NCBI RefSeq assembly: GCF_004792665.1
Contig: NZ_SRZX01000001.1
Span: forward strand, 434,001-498,000
Length of the DNA: 64,000 nt
Direction: 5' to 3'
DNA from: Marinobacter orientalis
GTDB lineage: Bacteria; Pseudomonadota; Gammaproteobacteria; Pseudomonadales; Oleiphilaceae
Below are positions 63,464 through 64,000 of the stretch, piece after piece. Numbering within the stretch: the first letter of the stretch is position 1; the number at the start of each line of letters is the position of its first letter. Made by a program: the position numbers and the translations under genes. Under the pieces are notes generated by a model that ran no database searches, had not been told where the DNA came from, and saw only the letters and a program-made list of their open reading frames with translations.

Positions 63464-64000
63464 TCAGACTGCGTCTCGTATTGTCGGGCAGCTCATGCAG
63501 CGGCCACCGCCCCTGCCCCGGCCCAGTTCTGCGCCGGGAATGGCAAGCACTTCTATGCCGGCGGCCTCCAGAGCGGCATTGGTGTCGTCGTTGCGGTCGT
63601 AGCCGATGACCACGCCGGGGCTCAGTGCCAGTACGTTATTGCCATCGTTCCACTGCTCCCGTTCCCGCTCGGCGGGGGTATCACCGCCGGTGGCGACCAC
63701 TTCCAGGGACGGATAATCGAGTACATCCGCCACAACATCAAACAGCGGCCGGGTGTCCTGGCAGAAAGACAGGTGCTTGTCACCCTTGCCCGGGCGCAGG
63801 TCGTAGCACACCATCTCGTCGGCCACTTCCTTGAAGCTGGTCACCACATTGCCACCGCAGAAGGTGAACACGGTATCCAGGTGCATGGCCGAACGGGTCT
63901 TGGGAATCTGGCAGGCGACTACCCGCTCTGCGCTGCCGTTGGCAAAAAGCGCCCTGGCCAGTTGGCCGATGGCCTGGGGAGAGGACCGTTCGCCCATACC
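63464..64000 (-). CDS. arcA: Arginine deiminase (C-terminal part; gene continues beyond the window)
   Basis: At least 178 residues of the C-terminal part. It includes the catalytic [11 protein letters not shown] (His, Asp), the [19 protein letters not shown] end with the nucleophile cysteine, and the middle [20 protein letters not shown]. The enzyme turns arginine into citrulline and ammonia. The 5' end lies outside the window on the right. It heads the unit arcA-arcB-arcC-BCCT; its promoter, and any FNR site, cannot be seen. Confidence 0.95.
   Translation of the reverse strand, partial: GMGERSSPQAIGQLARALFANGSAERVVACQIPKTRSAMHLDTVFTFCGGNVVTSFKEVADEMVCYDLRPGKGDKHLSFCQDTRPLFDVVADVLDYPSLEVVATGGDTPAEREREQWNDGNNVLALSPGVVIGYDRNDDTNAALEAAGIEVLAIPGAELGRGRGGGRCMSCPTIRDAV

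Overview
The window looks like the chromosome of a marine, facultatively denitrifying gammaproteobacterium close to Marinobacter or the Pseudomonas/Hahella group. This rests on protein style (FabA/FabB, NnrS, NarK, FlgP/FlgT, BCCT carrier) and on the block secB - rhodanese - gpmI - envC - ctpA - divergent deacetylase - hisFAHB - asmA - mutY - yggX - tRNA-Phe, which resembles the order in Pseudomonas. No species marker such as rRNA is present.

Region 1 (1-16.4 kb) is an anaerobic/nitrogen-oxide and membrane-lipid neighbourhood: the tail of a Crp/Fnr-type regulator, wrbA, a TrhA/hemolysin III membrane protein, two NnrS proteins, three NarK-type carriers, a universal stress protein, a voltage-gated cation channel, fabA-fabB, a stand-alone AraC-type DNA-binding protein and trhP. 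Four FNR/Dnr-type palindromes (TTGAT-N4-ATCAA, two perfect and two with one mismatch) lie before narK, between the stress protein and a NarK-type carrier, between an SRPBCC gene and fabA, and before trhP. Two FabR-like palindromes lie before trhA and the AraC-type gene. An IS3-family remnant separates two narK genes.

Region 2 (16.4-23.7 kb) is a SUF iron-sulfur operon (sufB-C-D-S-A-T-E) preceded by an IscR-type site. Three copies of a structured repeat with an invariant AGGGAT loop flank sufB, and three GTAGGTCGGATTA repeats lie between sufA and sufT.

Region 3 (23.7-44.9 kb) is core genome: flgT and flgP, a TraF-like outer-membrane protein, cca, a pteridine-reductase-like SDR, a thiolase, trmL, secB, gpmI, envC, ctpA, the his genes, an AsmA protein, mutY, yggX and tRNA-Phe(GAA).

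Region 4 (44.85-58.24 kb) is a genomic island inserted in the 3' end of tRNA-Phe and bounded by a 16-bp direct repeat. It carries an intact tyrosine integrase at the tRNA end, a truncated P4-type integrase at the other end, and a mosaic cargo: a PD-(D/E)XK/DUF4268 protein, a two-gene glycine-rich membrane operon, a serine recombinase, an ADP-ribosylglycohydrolase gene broken by one in-frame TGA plus a decayed second copy, a LexA-controlled small gene, a candidate structured RNA (HEARO/omega-RNA-like), a YaaC-like protein and an RDD membrane module that seems to interrupt the second integrase. IS21 fragments lie between them. Most cargo functions are unknown; this is the best place for an undescribed system.

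Region 5 (58.4-64 kb) returns to the chromosome: a PQQ-type sugar dehydrogenase, then an arginine-deiminase operon read leftwards (arcA partial, arcB, arcC) ending in a BCCT-family carrier where an ArcD antiporter is usually found.
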